In this document: one piece after another, positions 22,956 to 36,800 of the stretch
Numbering within the stretch: the stretch's first letter is position 1
How the letters are laid out: each line of letters opens with the position of its first letter
Assembly (NCBI RefSeq): GCF_963675165.1
Contig: NC_087385.1
Location: forward strand, 5,987,912 to 6,051,911
Direction: 5' to 3'
DNA: 64,000 bases
Origin: Halichondria panicea
Taxonomy: Eukaryota; Porifera; Demospongiae; Suberitida; Halichondriidae
The notes under the pieces: generated by a model
Told to the model about the DNA's origin: nothing
Databases searched by the model: none
What the model saw: only the letters and a program-made list of their open reading frames with translations
Program-made: the position numbers and the translations under genes

Positions 22956-23270
22956 ATGGACAGCAACATCAAGATGAGAATTCTGAAGAAGTTCACAGTA
23001 GAGCTGACTCGAGATATGAACCCTGACCACATGAAGACATCGTTATTTGCCAAACAGCTGCTCACTACAGACGAAGTGGAACGAATCAATCTACCCACCA
23101 TGACAACCAGAGACAAGAACATGTTTATCTTGATGAAGCTGCCCAGTAAGGGACGGCAAGCGTTCGATTTGTTTATGGACTGTCTGAAAGAAACGAGTGA
23201 AGAGAACCGCTCACATTCTGAACTAGTATCTCAGATTATGCATGAAGTGAACAACGGCACTGAACATTAG
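22956..23270 (+). CDS. Small CARD-only protein
   Basis: 104 aa in one exon from the ATG at 22956 (an alternative start is the Met six codons later). The whole protein fits a caspase recruitment domain: a first helix around RILKKFTVELTRD, then LFAKQLLTTDEVERI, a TTRDKNMFILMKLPSKG segment typical of CARD helices 4-5, and FDLFMDCLKET. No other domain, signal peptide or membrane segment is present. CARDs mediate homotypic assembly in apoptosis and innate signalling, so a lone CARD would act as an adaptor or decoy. The partner is unknown. A 5' noncoding exon is likely. It could instead be a 3' part of a larger transcript, but RasGRP already ends in a stop at 22330. Confidence 0.75.
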   Translation: MDSNIKMRILKKFTVELTRDMNPDHMKTSLFAKQLLTTDEVERINLPTMTTRDKNMFILMKLPSKGRQAFDLFMDCLKETSEENRSHSELVSQIMHEVNNGTEH

Positions 23271-23440
23271 CCGATTATTATGAGTATATTTTTTTACGTT
23301 TGTGCAAATAGAAACACACCTTCTAGGTGTAAATATTTACTTATCTGAACATGTGTACATACATGTATAATATTTTCACTGTGAAGGGCAATTAGCACAA
23401 TAATGATATCAATTAAAGCGCTATGATATTGTATTATAGA
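23271..23440. other. Convergent 3' ends of CARD gene and receptor gene
   Basis: 170 bp between the two stop codons. ATTAAA at 23412-23417 is a probable plus-strand poly(A) signal and lies 24 bp from the receptor stop on the other strand, so the two 3' UTRs may overlap. Confidence 0.4.
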
Positions 23441-26400
23441 CTAGAAGTGTGACGTGTTTGCTGCTGATCTATTGCCCTGGTCTCCATCATGGTTGTCATA
23501 ATCAGCTAGTTGTAGTTCATTCCCTCCCTCCAAAGCGCTGTTCTTGAACACTGTCGGGCGATCATCCCCCCCTGATATCACATGACCATTTCCCGGGGGT
23601 TTGGTCAGTTGCTCTGTGTCGTCCCAAGATGCCTCACCACCACCTCCATCATCATCATCACTTAAGAAAGACTGTGTGTATGGTGTGGGCGTGTGTGGGC
23701 CCGTGTGTGTGGGTGGAAGCATAGATAGTAGAAGAGACAGATTGCATGGGAAATAATTGTGTGCACAAATATAGACAAGAGGGTACAGCATAAAGACACC
23801 TTATAGAGACAAAAGCTATCCATTATTATAGAGGAGTGTAATGTTGTCCTATGGTCATAATTATGTAATGACTGAGCATGCACACACTCACCATGAGTGT
23901 AGAGACATCTCTTCCCTTCTTCCAACGTCGACCATGACTATCGAATGTGCTCATGGTGGCCATACTGCTCCTGCCCAGGGAGGACCCAGCACTGCCAATA
24001 CTCATCCTAGAGGTCGACATAACAATTATTAACAGTGTGATTATGTGTCATGAGAAGCTACGTAGTCTGTTAAAAAAAAGGTAAATCACATAAAACGCCT
24101 TACAGCTGCTTTTTCACTTACATATCCTCTCCAAGTAGTCGAACTCTTGCATTTTTCTTTCTCTTGTTGTTTCCTGGACACACAAAACGTGAACACACAC
24201 ACACACATCATACTATATATGAACGGCACCATGTATGCACTGACCTTTCCTGGACTTGTAGCACCAGCAAGCTACCACACAGGAGAGCAACAGACACAGT
24301 AACAGTGCCACGCCCCCAGCACCTGCCCCAACAATCACTGTCAGCATTGGAGCTACAGGGGACAACTAATAATTTTTTTTTGCCCCAGAAAATAAAACAT
24401 AAAAATTGTAATTATGGCTATAAAAAATTTATCCAGACACAAATCAAGTAAGCCACAGTTGTTTCACCTGTTGTTGGTGTAATTGCTGTTGAGCATTGAT
24501 CGTTGGCCACAGGTAAGTGGGCGGAGTCCAAACAGCTGTAACCAGGCGGACATGCCTCACATGAGGTAGAGCCAGGAGTCAGAGAGTAGCGGTCGCTAGG
24601 GCAGGTCTATGAAAACACAAATTCTAGGTTGAGGATATACGTGCACTTTTTTAACACTTACCACACACACACTCGATGATGCTGCATTCTCCACATCGCT
24701 GAACGTCCCAGGAGGGCAAGGAATGGGGAAGTTCCTCCAATCAGGACAGCTAATTAGTCAGTAACCACAGTGTAATATAAGACACACACACACACACTCG
24801 AATCTTACTAGTAGCCTTGGGGGCAGGTGACACAACTCTCCTCTCCCAACGCAAAGTATCGTCCAGGTGTGCAGGTGGTGAAAACACACTCTAAACGAAA
24901 CACGAGTAGTCAAACACAAATGCAAATCTCGATGATCTCAATTACCTGGAGTGTTGCAGTCGATGCACGGATGCACTGTAATGTTGTCCAATGCCACATA
25001 CACAGGGAGTGAAGCGTCCATCTCCCCCTCACCAGACTGTCCAACAGAGAATGTCAACTCTCTCTCACTTGACAAGCTAACAGAGTTCAGATCGATGGAG
25101 ACCACCTCGTAGCTCCAGTCCACTGAGTTAGCAGCTGTCGCTAGTAGACTGGTCCAAACCTGACCAATGCCTCCCACAGATACCGCCAGCTCTAACGAGG
25201 ATGATGCAGAGTAGGAAAAGGAGATGGCACAGTAGGTGTCTCCGATACGAGACGAGGTGACCGTGCTCGAGGGGAGAGTGGTGGATGTGTAATCACCATA
25301 GAGGAAGTTGCCTGTGTGTGTGTGTGTGCGTGTAAGTAAGTAATGGGATGCATATATACATACTATAGTATTTGATTGATGCAACTAATCAACCATGTCA
25401 TGATTGAACCTCTTGCTAGACATAAGTACATAGGTGGAACTGTGCGTACGCATAACATTAATACTGTAATAACAGGACATCTATTTAACTGTAGGTACTG
25501 ACATGCACGCACATGCATGTGTAAAGTTACATACCCTGTTCAACTAAATGTAGTAGATACCTTGATTAGAAGCCAGTGCTGGTACAGGTGCCTCTGCTCC
25601 GGTCAGCTGTCGTACACCACTCCCCACATTCCACTCTCCACACTCCCCCTCAAAGTCACAGCCCCGAGGCAACGAGCAGTTTTCACTGGCCGACAAGAGG
25701 ATGAACTCTATGAGCACTGTTGTCTCAATACGACTGTTGTCAGGGTGATAGTCAGAGTTAACTACAGAAGCTGAGATCTGCAAAAAAAGAACTCCGTAAA
25801 TTCTGCAAGAGTCTGATAATTATGATAATAAATACAATAGATATGCTCACATACATTATCTACAATGGAGTGTATGCATGGTAACAGCCCCTTCCCCCCC
25901 CCCCCCCACCTCTATGTATCCAGGAGTGTGAGGTAGCACTCTATCAGAGGGGATAGCACTGATGAAGATGGATGCAGCGTGGGCAGACTCTGGTGACACA
26001 CTGAAGCTGGGCTCCAACTCACTGGGAATAACTGCACGGCCAAAGCAATCGTATCACTGTAAATACATAAACCGATTACCTAATGACATTACGATAGGTA
26101 GGGAGTGTACAGTTTTGGCACTAAATTCACAATGAACAAATGAGGTCACTTAGTAACAGCAGGAGTATATCTTCTGTATGTCTAACCTCTTATCAATGAG
26201 AATTCCAAGAGAGCAGATGAACAATCCAGTAGATCTGCAGACAGTGATAGCACTTGCTCAGTCCTCAGGAACAAATCAACATCAGAGGGATACGTCAAAT
26301 TGAGTCCAATATTTTGGAGTTGAGGAAAGTCGCAAGGTAGACAAAACTGGAGCTCTACATTATCTATAGCTGCAGAGTAAGTAAGAATTCAAACATAAAC

Positions 26401-29400
26401 AAAATTTGTCAAAAAAATGTTCAGCAAGTACATACTTACAGGACAGTGTAAATACATTGGAGGTTTATACTAACTACAGAAGCTAACCCTACTTACCAAC
26501 AGTGGCAGCACCAGTTCCTTGCAGTACAAATTGCAATTCTTCCTCTTGACTACTAGTGACAAACTGTTCACCATTGCTCCTCACACCGACCCACCCACTG
26601 GTGGCCATGGAGCTAGACCATACCACATTTCCAGACGTACTACGCAGACTCAGTACGGCATCATCGCTTAGTTGATAAGAGAATGAGTATCCACACACAT
26701 ACCATGCTTTGGTATACGAGATGCCAACGGTCTCCTCGCCAGCACTTAACTCAGCCAAAACAAAATGACCAAATGAATTCCCAGCTGAGTCTTCGTTTAC
26801 GAAAGTCACAGGGGTACTTTCAGCTGTTGCTATGACACCAGCGTTAAGTTGCCAGAAGCAATCAGGGGTTTCAAAATCACAAAACAGGTTATCTTTAGGT
26901 CCGATATATACTGCATGGAGATTAAAAGTAATATCAAAATCACTGTAAGGAATTAATGGACGCTTACCGTTTGCATATTCATCGCTTGAGCCTAGACTGT
27001 TGTACAGTGTTGCCATAACAATATAGCTATGTCCACTTTGCAAGCTCCTAGTTACGAGTTGACTAGAGGTCACACTAACGTGGTAGATGAGGTCAGGAGT
27101 TGCTCTCTTGACTCGATGCTCTTGCAAGATTACGTGAATCTCAAAGGACACAATGGAAGACCCTCCGCTGTACTGTAGGTCCCATTCAATGAGGATGGAC
27201 TGGTTGGACTGCTCAGTGGCTCGAAGATAGTGAAGCTTGGGAACTGAAATGAAACATTGAGAGTGATCTGATAAATTATTTGAACGTAATGCTGCATGAA
27301 ATATACACATCAAATTGATGATCGCAAACTGAATGCTGAGAGAAAATGCCACCTTGCACGTACATACCAGATGACAGTGTAGTGATGTTGATGGCATTCG
27401 AGAGACTAGAGCCAGCTGTGTTAATGGAGGCTACCACCATCCAGTAGAAGGTCCCAGGGTGGAGTCCGGTCACATTCACTCTGAGTACGTTTGAATCAAC
27501 TGAGGAAAGCGTCTGGTAGTCTTCCTCATCTGCATGGCGTACCCACACCTCAAAGCTGTCAAGAGGTTTAAGAACATATGGGTTGGGATGGGAACTCGTT
27601 GAGGGAGAGTCCCAGATGATCGTGGCAGAGGTCATGTCGGGGCCAGAAATAACTTCTAGGTTCAGAGGAGGGTCCGGATAATCTGCAATTATAATAAATT
27701 ATATCATTATCGAAAAAATGTCAAGTGGTTAAGTCGGTTAAGTTTGAGCTGAAAGAAGATCATCAGAAATTGAATATTTTATTGTATGATAGAGATTTTC
27801 ACTCACCAATGATATTCACTAAGTAGCCAAGTGTACGATTCCCACACTGGTTGGTGACATTACAGTCATACACACCAGCATCTTCTATAGTCAGATTATG
27901 CACAACCAGCGAATGTTGATTCACAGTATAATGATCACTCGACTCCAGAATAGTGCGCTCATCGATGTGCACCCATTTGTATACCCTCGCTATCGGGTTG
28001 GCAAAATATTCACAAGACAGCGAGATTTCTGTAGCAACTGAAACTTCCATTACCCTCGAAGACAGTGGGTCTGAGGTGATGATGGGAGGTCCAAACTGAG
28101 GCTCTGTGCAGTCAATAGTGTGAGTAGCCACTACTCTTATAGTGAGTGCTGCATCTGTTGAGAGAGATGGACTGCCACCATCGGTAGCCGTGATGGTCAG
28201 AGTGTAAGTATGAGGAAGAATGGGTGATCGTGCCACAGTCACATCTCCAAAAGAAGGTACGGCTATCTCAAAGAATCCCTCATCATTTCCAGCAGTGATG
28301 GAGTATGTGATGTCACCATCAATGCCATTGTCATGATCTTGCGCAAGGAATTCAGCTACAAAGTGACCTCGAGGCTCAACATCACTGATATCCAGGGAAT
28401 AGCTGCAGGAATGCAAATTTGTTAGTACCATAATCCATAGCGGAGTACTGCAAAACAACTACTAGTAGATCAAATATTCAATGCTAAGCAGCTTGCTTTA
28501 GCCTCGATCCCAAGCCGCACTTCCTCTCATTAGAGGCCTATGAAGGAGGCTCAGCTTGCTTAGGTTGCTCAGCTTGCTTAGCATAGTATTGTAACTGTTT
28601 ATATAGCACACTTACTCTGCTGTTGTCTGAAATACTGGAGAGAACTCATTCACAGGGATAACAATGACTTTCACAGTAGCTTGGGAGGAGAGAGAGCTGT
28701 TATCTGCGTCTTGAACCGTTATGTGGAAGTTAAACTCTTGAAACCGCTCATAATCCAATGTCAAATCTGCCAAAAGAAGCACATTCGTAAATATTCCTGC
28801 AGCCTGTCCGAAGATGACTCTAAAAAGTTTCGATTCAACATCTTCAACGATTACTGGAAGGTTGATAGAGTTCCCATTTGGATCTGCGATTGGAATGGGA
28901 CCCAACCTAACGCCAGTGCTACCCTCCACGGTACTAAATTCGTAATAATCCTGATTGAAAAGTGGAGCACTCTGTTCAATCACTAGTTGTGTACTTGCAA
29001 CAAGGACACCACCATATGTGTCTATTATCGGAATAGATATCGAAGGACTTGTATTATTCTCGAGTATTATAGGAAGATCTCTGCTCAAAGATATCATTCC
29101 AGACACGGTAGCTTCTGTACCAGCAATAGCAATGCTCACATTGTCCACCAAGCCTTGAGGATCAGTTGTTAGTTCACCGAAATTCAATGTCTGCCCGAGA
29201 GCTGAAGAAACAGTGAATTGATAAGAGAAGATGATTCCGACTTGCACAGAGAGGGTGGGTGGAGCTGTGTGTGTGATGGTGGGAGGCTGGGAGAAGGAGA
29301 TCATCATGGAGTGGTGAACAGCAGGGGAAATGTTGCTATAGTTGGAGCCAGGGATGTGGATACTTATCTATGAGAAAGAAGGGAAAATATGAAATTTAAT

Positions 29401-29537
29401 AAAGCTCTATTTTGCTGCTTACTTCCAGTCTTCCATTCTGTACACCACTGGGCTCGAGGCCAGGTCCTTGGGCTTGAATTAACAGTACTCCTGTCATTGC
29501 ATCCAGAGAGAATACGCTAGCCACCTGTGGGGGCTCG

Positions 29538-29596
<59 letters not shown>

Positions 29597-30771
29597 GTGT
29601 GTGGGTGTGTGTCAATGGTACCCTATGAATATTTACGCTAACCTGATTCAATGTTGTATTGCAATGGCTGATTGGGACATACTGAAGACGACCCATTGTA
29701 AATTTCCTTTGAAGTGACACGCAAACGTACAGTTATATCATTTGCTCCCATCAGACCAAGACCGCCCGGATTGTCTAGAGCATCATAGTCACAAGGTAGA
29801 CAAAAAGTGAGGGAGATATCATCCAGCCCAAGAAAAAGATCGTAGCCACCCGGCTCCATCGGTGCTTCTCCAAAATCATACGGAGACACTTCAAAGTAGA
29901 GAGACCCCTCAAATGGTTCGGATGTGTTGAAGCTAAGTGTTTCTCTCGTCCAAACAGCATTAGTAGTATCATTGGGTGCCTGGGTCATGTACAGTGAACG
30001 ATAGACATAGTTCTCAAAGAGCAGGCCAACGTCGAGAGGACCACTGACATAGTGTGAGAAAGATATGCCACAAATTAGAATGTATGAGGGAAAATGGAGG
30101 ATTCTTTTTGATTCTGAGAGGGTACTTGATGAAAAATAGAAGTATTGACCTGTGAGAGGGAGAGTGGGGTGCAACCGTTAGCTCACATAATTATGTAGAC
30201 TAAACGACAGGTAGGAGACCATGAATACAATTAAATCAAGGCTTGTAGAGTAGAATCATTGAAAAGCAACAGTATTCAACTGTGTACCTCCCAGCTCTCA
30301 AGGAGGAGGCATGATGGGCTCCAAATACGTTAATTTTTTGCCTGGATTACATTCTTGCATGAATTGCTTTACCACTTTGGTTTCCTGATGCATCCACAGA
30401 TGGACTCAATGTAGGCCGTAACTGCGGCGTGGATATCCCACTGGTCCCCTGAGCATCACTCTCACTGATAGTCCATCCACAGCTGCTCAGAGACTCGAAG
30501 TCACAAGTGTGGTTGCTTCTGATGTCTGCAGTAACCAGAACACAAGAGGCATATTAAATTACTACCCTAATTCCTGTTATTACCTGGAAGCCAGAGAGCT
30601 CAGCATAACTCATTAACATGACATTATGACATCACAAACTAAAACAGCACTAGTGAAAGGGGGGGAGGGGCTGGTCTCACCTTGCATTGGCCCTGAGGGT
30701 GATTGAGAGCTGCTCCCTTGTGGAGACTCTAGCAGAATAACAATCATAAGGAGCACCAGCCGCAGATCCAT
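23441..30771 (-). CDS. Single-pass adhesion-type receptor: MAM, cadherin-like, Ig, FN3, cysteine-rich repeats
   Basis: Twenty exons: 30771-30681, 30525-30373, 30149-29643, 29538-29423, 29367-28616, 28402-27807, 27682-27368, 27243-26968, 26910-26497, 26369-26187, 26031-25910, 25777-25561, 25311-24946, 24890-24809, 24749-24662, 24606-24468, 24352-24245, 24173-24122, 24006-23892, 23671-23441; 1640 aa, every phase consistent. Signal peptide (MDLRLVLLMIVILLESPQG). MAM 1 about 35-235 (CDFESLSSCGW ... DDISLTFCLPC); cadherin-like about 290-635 (DHDNGIDGDITYSI); Ig about 640-737; two FN3 about 740-935; MAM 2 about 940-1090 (CDFETPDCFW); MAM 3 about 1205-1370 (CDFEGECGEWN); GCC2/GCC3-type cysteine-rich repeats about 1373-1460 (CPPGYSC); TM about 1476-1500; about 140-residue Ser- and acid-rich tail without a catalytic domain. 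Likely cell-surface adhesion or recognition. I recognise no named orthologue. Confidence 0.92.
28499..28552. repeat. AGCCTCGA hairpin element, copy 2
   Basis: TAGCCTCGATCCCAAGCC at one end and GGAGGCT at the other, closely matching 1284-1335. It lies in the receptor intron between exons 5 and 6. Confidence 0.5.
29541..29612 (-). repeat. (TG)n(GGTG)n tract next to a receptor acceptor
   Basis: Plus-strand TG run followed by GGTG repeats. On the coding strand the CA tract ends in the CAG acceptor of the exon starting at 29538. Confidence 0.85.
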
Positions 30772-30976
30772 TTTTGCAGCCTGCTCTAGCTAGTATGCAG
30801 CTCATGTCAAGTGCACATTCTTTCGTACGCCCACTACCAGGTCTACCTTACTCACGTGAATTCCGCCCATTATTCATTAAAACACGCTTTCGCAAGATTC
30901 GCTATACCGTACCCAGGGACTCAGGGTTGTCCTCTGTGATAAACAAAAGCTGCTCTGTTAACTATAAAGAAGTACG
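30772..30976. promoter_or_regulatory. Divergent promoter region, receptor / TTC3-like gene
   Basis: Only 205 bp separate the two opposed ATGs, the tightest of the four divergent spacings here. It must hold both transcription starts unless there are distant 5' exons. No TATA box is clear on either strand. Confidence 0.5.
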
Positions 30977-33792
30977 ATGTCCAGTGACTGCAGTGATGAT
31001 GACATGCCTGAGTTAGAGAGTGTCTCTAGTTCGGAGGTGAGTTGACTTTAATACTTTTATACATCTACATTAATAATTAATTATGAAGCTTCCCTGTGTG
31101 CGTCTCAGTTAGTACCTACATGATGCTAAGTATTCACACATGCTGTCTGTACTAATTTTGTAAATCTATAAAAACACAAAAAGTTGAAATAATACGAACA
31201 ATCTAAAATCCAATTAATTTTGTTGTCCAAAAATTATCCAGAATGATCCAGAATGATGTACGCATACGCATGCATTGTTGTGTAGGTAGTTGTACAGTGT
31301 CGTATGTATGGTCAAATGTTGAAGTTAATATTGCGGTGCCATGTTTATATTACCTGTCTGCAAAGGGTGGGGTTGTTTGCTCATCGTTCTCTGTGACTCG
31401 TGCGATGATTAACAAAGGAATGAATACACTTGCGTCAGTGGGAGGTCTAACAGTGTGTGCAGCCCCTAATATCTTAATCATCACCCTAGCATTTGTTAGA
31501 GGCTTTATGAATGCAGTTGTCAAATCACTGCAGCATGGCTCAACAATTTGTATTGTTACACACAATACATCGTTTGCTAAAGCTTTATTGCCTTTAAAAG
31601 CAAAAATTGTTAACAGTCTATCAACATTTCTTTATTTGGCATTTTAGTTGAGGCTTTTACTGGTAATGCATTTACTTAATTTAATTAATTGTGCTACACT
31701 CACGATACATTCCATTCTCTCGTTAACCCTTTCACCACCACGTCTACAGTATGTGACAGACGAGGATGAGGTAGACAGTGCGGACGAGGATAACCCTGCT
31801 GCCACTGCTGCTGCCGTGCCAACCTCACCCAAGTGGGTGGACCCCAAAGGAGAACACTGTGAGGCACTTGCTCAGTATCTGCATAAGCCTGTGGGATATA
31901 CAATTAACATTACAGTGTTGATTAAGTCATTATTACCACAGTCACTTTTATACCACACTGCCAATTGTATTGATGTTTTATGCTTTATTTTTAACTTCCA
32001 TGATACCCTGCAAATCGCGACCCTGAGAACTAGTATGCTTCCATGATTGTGGCTATTCAGTTGTGGTTTTCCTCCACTCACCTGTAGACAAAATAGCCAA
32101 GCGTTGGTTGGAGCAGGACAAGACATCCATAGACAGACAGCTCAATGTCATCACTGTCTACCTGCTCTCTCCCTTCCTGTACGGACACGCCCACCAAGAG
32201 GATATCTGGCTCAAGTGGTGTCAAGAGGCGGGTCTTCTCATGTCTGACACGTGAGTAGAACAAGATCATTGATATCTTATCTCTGCTCATCTTGTCTGGT
32301 ATCTGTTAATACCATCTTTGACAATTATTATTGATCAAAGATTTGAACCTGGAGATACATTCGGATTCTGACAGTTTGCTACTTTTGTATGTAAGGTGTT
32401 GTTATTTTAATCTAGCTCATTGTTTTGTTATCAGATTGCGGATTGTCTTTAGCTAAGGGAAACACCTGGGGGCACCCCAGTAGGCCAGAGGCTAATTAGG
32501 GAAACACCAGGGGGCACTTCACTAGGCTTAGGGAAAACTCCATGCTTTGTTTCTGTGACCATAGTTAGCATATCTGTGGAGTATATTAATTAGTGAAATC
32601 TGCTCTAATTTGTAGCTAAGTAAGCTAAGGTCTGCAAGCTATTCTCTATATTGGCTCAGTAGTGACGTAGGCCTGAGGGTATAGCTACAGTTTCCACAGT
32701 CGATATATTTGATATGGTGTTGGGTATATAATGTCTACACCCTTTTATATGAGATGGTTTATCAATTTCGAAAATAAAGTTACATCTACTAAGTAGCACT
32801 TATACTGTAGCAGCTTGTTCCTTGGTACTACCATATCCACCAAGCACAATTATTATGTTTGAAATGTGCTAGTTGGTGTATGTTTGGTGACCGAACAGTT
32901 AGCAATCTCTTGACAGTTAGCTAGTGATGGTTCCTGCAGTCACTGCTATACTTCCTGCAGTAACTACAATACAGGCTGTCTCAGTGAAATGGAACGTTCC
33001 TCTGTGGACCTGCTCGACTCTGCCCTCCTCTACTGTAGGAATACAATGGTGAGTAGCCACATAGTGTTGGCAACTAGTATACTCTGGGATTTCACAGCTT
33101 CTCTGTGTTCAGTAATCTGTTTGCATGTCATTTCCTTTATGTCAATGCTTTGTGTATGTGGGCCTGTGTGTGTATGTGGGATGGTGTGTGTGTGTGTGGG
33201 CTTTTGTGTGTATGTGGGCCTGTGTGTGTGTGTGTGGGCTTGTGTGTATGTGGGATGGTGTGTGTGTGTGTATGTGGGCCTGTGTGTGTGTGTGGGCTTG
33301 TGTGTATGTGGGATGGTGTGTGTATGTGGGCCTGTGTGTATGTAGGTGAGATCATTGACAACTAGATGTTGTATTCTCACCCATGGTGCAGGTGGACAGG
33401 AGATCACCAGAGTCACTAGCTGTGCTCCTCAAACTAGCTAGTGATGTTCAGAAGGAGAAGAAGGAAGGATCGCTTAAACGTGCCGTCAGAGCAGCCAGAG
33501 GGTGCAGTTGGTTCACGCTTATGTGAGTGGAGTGGAGTTGGGGTGTGGGTAGTGGAGTGGGAGTGGGTGGAGTGAGAGCAGGTGTGTATACGTATATGTT
33601 AGAGTGTGCTAGCTGTGAGTGCTCATTTATTGACTGTCTCTTTCTCATTCTAGGATCAGCGACTTTAAATTTAAGTCAAAGCCAGGCACTCCGATGGATC
33701 AATTCCCTGTTGAATTGGGCTGCCTGTATGTCATTAACCAAAGTAAGCCCCCCTCCACATACCACACACATACCACACACCCATACACACAT

Positions 33793-33830
<38 letters not shown>

Positions 33831-36800
33831 CTGCTGATCACGTGTTTAGGTATGTGAAGGACAACCATGACTTCCACAGAGAGTTTCAAGATAAAGTTCT
33901 GTCTGATGAAGAGGTAGTTGTACTGATCAAGTACTACATACCTATCTAATTACAAGCATTGCCTGTAATTTTGGACAGGTCGGAGAACCGTTGAAAAAGA
34001 GTGGTGATGATATGGTCAATGCTAACAAGCATCGAGAGGCGATAGAAGAATACTCCACCGCAATAGTGTGCTGGTGAGTATCCAAGAAGATTACTAGAAT
34101 GCTGTGCTGGGTATCCTAACTGTAGCATCTCTCATACACTGTGCACTATGACCCACTGCAGCCCTTACAAAATCAAGCTGTACACCAACCGTGCCCTAGC
34201 ATACATGGAACTGAAGGATTACAAGTGAGAGCTGTACTCTGAACCAAGAGTTCATTAAGGACTCTTGTCTGAATGCTAGGAATGTTTGTGGTAGCACACA
34301 GTCTTAAGAGAGATACTGTACATGTGTTAGCATACACAACAAATCTTAGGTATTAAACTGTGGCTGAATAGGTGTAAGTATTGTAGCTCAAATGGGGACA
34401 ACAAATAACCAATTGAAAAGAGATTGTGTTCACGCTACAGGTCATCTCTGTCTGATGGTCTCCGTGCAATGGTTCTCGACCCCAACTTTCCCAAGGGCTA
34501 CATTCGCTACATTGTTGCCCTCAAGGCGTGCGGGGAGCGAGAGCTCATGCAGCGTGTGAGCAACCAATACCACAAGAAATTCTCCAGCCCCAAAGACAGA
34601 GATCTTCTCAAGAAGGCCATCGATATCTGTAAGTTCTGATAGTGTTCTTTGTGTCTTTACTTCACTACTTGTGTTTTTTTTCCTGCTCAGTTCCTGAAAA
34701 AGTCGAGGTAAGCATCCATATATTAGCGATTGATGAATCCTCTTACAATAATCCACCCCATTAGGCACATTTCCGCCCCTTTTTCTTATACCCACTCTCC
34801 TCCCCCTTTGCATGTACACCACAGCCCTTATATCGTAACACACACACACACCCTATATATACGGTACGCACATGTGACTCAATTTTTACAGGTCACGCAG
34901 GAAAATAAAGTGTCGTATGAAATGCTGAAAAGAGTTTGTAAGCAGGCTTCAGAATCGTTTCTCAAAGGGAACATCAAAGAAGCTGTCTTCTACTTTGAAG
35001 AGGCCCAATCTCTACTAAAAAAGGATAAAGGGGTGTGTTTCAGTATTACATGCATTAGTGTATGTACATAGCCGCTGCTGTTGTAGTGATGGTTTCACAG
35101 TTTGCATGAGTCAAGTTGACATTGAAAAAAAACATACTCTTCTCTGAACAACCGACCAGCTGATGATACTGTAACAGTTGCTGTTTTGGTATTTGTACTT
35201 TTATTTTGTTATAATGTCCTTGCAGTGGAAGAACTGTCTGTCATTACTCGAAGGAAAGAAATTCTCCATCTCTGTACACTTTGCGTACGGTCTCTCTCTC
35301 CTGGAGAATGGCTCCCACAAAGTAAGTACATCTAGCTCAAAATGTTTCATGGTAAGCAGTTAATATCTCCACTCTAGCAATAGACTTACACACCATCAGT
35401 ATAATTATAAATATGGAACTCCCTCCTATATAGACTATGTCTCCATTAATTTGCCCTCAAGAAGTGGCTGGCCCCTTTTGTCTTTAAATGGCATATTTGA
35501 GAGCCACAAGATGGGATAGCTAGAGTCACGAGGACACTATCTCTAACCACAGAAGTCACGCTGTGTGATTTAGTTTGTTCATTGTCATTCATGCGTGGCT
35601 GCATGGCGAGGGTGTAGTGTAACCAGACAATAGCTTACACCAAGTGAATAACTCTGAACAATAGTGTCAGTTTGAACACATTGTTGCATTGTTCATAAAT
35701 GCATATGGTCAGTATTGAGACTGCATGGAAGCATGAGTGCCCTTACACATAATTATACACATTCCCCCGCCCCCTCTAGTCTGCTGAGCTGGCTCTCAAA
35801 CAGTTCCAATTTATCCTGGAGGAATATCGCACCATGCACTTTGTCCCCGCTCACTGGGGTGCGGCCCGAGCCCTGGTCCTCCTGCACAGACACTCTCGCG
35901 CTCTTCTCACTGCTAGAAATGGACTGGAACAGCTGCCACTCGTTAAACTCCCACCCAACTTCACGTGGCCCGGTACCAGTAAGATCATGTCCGAGGCTCT
36001 ACTGCAGAATATTGAAGTAAGGATGCATGGCCCTATAATATTGGCCTTGTACTCCACTGTTGTACTATATGCCTACAGGGTTTAATAGTGTGTACATTGT
36101 TAGTGAGAGTACGTGAAGCTTATAATGAAAACATGTGTTCCATTGTTGCTTTCATTGCTTTTGATCTTTCTAGTCATACTTTGTTTTGTTTTCTCTGTGA
36201 CAGGCCAACTTGCAAAAGATCCAACAGAGCTGTGAGCCAGCATGTGTGCCGGATGCTGTCTGTCGCTATGGCAACTGCACGCAACATCACAAATCGTCTA
36301 ACATCAAAATAGTCAGCGAAGGTGAGAGCTGATGCTGGTGTGTGGGCGGTAACAGATCAAGTGTGTGGGTTGAGGCATGGATATGGCTGGGAGCTCTTTG
36401 TTATTGCCAGCTAACATGTGAATTCCTCACCATGACAATGTGTAGCAGTGCTTGTCCGTTACTGTGTCTACAAGCTGAACATGAAATATCTCCCAGGAAT
36501 TATTTTAATGATCCGTGACATACTTTGTAGATGTGTACTCGTTCTGGTCGTCCAATTTCAATGATTATTTTTGTGGTTTTCTGACAGTGAAGATGCTACG
36601 TACACTAATGCATTATTAGTATTATGTGTGATATTTATCCCCCCCCCAGAGTACAAAGGTCATGTGTTCCTGACTTGCTCTCAGAGCTGCTCCATAGCCT
36701 ACCACCCAACCTGCTGGAGACGCTTTAAGAACGAGAGTGTTGTCAACTCTGATCGTGACTTCCTCCTCACTTCCTGTCCCACTCCCGACTGCGCGGGGGA

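Noticed and set aside
22148-23270. Single RasGRP-CARD fusion gene
   Set aside because: RasGRP ends in TAA at 22328-22330 with its own poly(A) signal, and the possible GTCTAA donor there is weak; separate genes fit better.
28681-29172. Plus-strand ORFs of 60-100 codons
   Set aside because: They lie opposite a long receptor exon with clear cadherin-like homology; antisense shadows.
31859-31890. Extending TTC3-like exon 2 to 31890
   Set aside because: The resulting phase would put a stop at the start of exon 3; the GTGAGG donor at 31859 keeps the frame.
33105-33365. Cys/Val-rich and His/Thr-rich ORFs on both strands
   Set aside because: Products of a TGTG/GTGGG array in an intron.
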